Source: an uncultured Actinotalea sp. (GTDB lineage: Bacteria; Actinomycetota; Actinomycetes; Actinomycetales; Cellulomonadaceae). From it: a stretch of 5,951 nt of DNA. How positions within the stretch are numbered: the stretch's first letter is position 1; each line of letters opens with the position of its first letter. Below the pieces are notes generated by a model, which was given only the letters and a program-made list of their open reading frames with translations, did no database searches and was not told the origin of the DNA. The position numbers and the translations under genes are program-made. The stretch spans positions 1 to 5,951 of the forward strand of contig NZ_CAMPHH010000217.1 of the NCBI RefSeq assembly GCF_946885855.1. Direction: 5' to 3'. Below, piece after piece: positions 5,947 through 5,951 of this stretch.

Positions 5947-5951
5947 CGGGG

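Overview
The window is very GC-rich and its codons end mostly in G or C. The ClpC has the two N-terminal repeats, UVR motif and C-terminal arrangement of the actinobacterial ClpC/ClpC1 type. I infer a high-GC actinobacterium, probably of the order Micrococcales (a Cellulomonas-like chromosome). This rests on protein style alone and not on any search. No insertion sequence, phage gene, CRISPR array, tRNA or rRNA was seen.

Layout from left to right: (1) a short non-coding flank (1-92) with a terminator-like hairpin and a 19-bp tandem repeat that runs into the end of the first gene; (2) an extended short-chain dehydrogenase/epimerase-like protein on the minus strand (93-1097); (3) a 117-bp divergent intergenic region; (4) trmL, a tRNA wobble-nucleotide 2'-O-methyltransferase, on the plus strand (1215-1679); (5) a 27-bp convergent gap where a hairpin reaches from one stop codon to the other; (6) a membrane-embedded family 2 glycosyltransferase on the minus strand (1707-3239); (7) a 113-bp gap with a perfect 18-bp-stem hairpin just after clpC and possible operator elements before the glycosyltransferase; (8) full-length clpC on the minus strand (3353-5905), with a good ribosome-binding site and a dyad-symmetric promoter-like element at the right edge.

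The four genes do not form an obvious pathway. clpC encodes the AAA+ unfoldase that feeds the ClpP protease. trmL modifies the tRNA anticodon wobble base. The glycosyltransferase probably makes or extends an exopolysaccharide. The SDR has no assignable substrate. Strong hairpins separate the units, so each gene is probably its own transcription unit.

This looks like ordinary core chromosome with one accessory-looking gene (the glycosyltransferase). I found no credible new multi-gene system. The points most worth a second look are the dyad overlapping the clpC promoter, the Thr-Gly-Phe tripeptide where ClpC usually has a hydrophobic-Gly-Phe ClpP-docking loop, the operator-like repeats before the glycosyltransferase, and the 19-bp repeat that places stop codons in all three frames.
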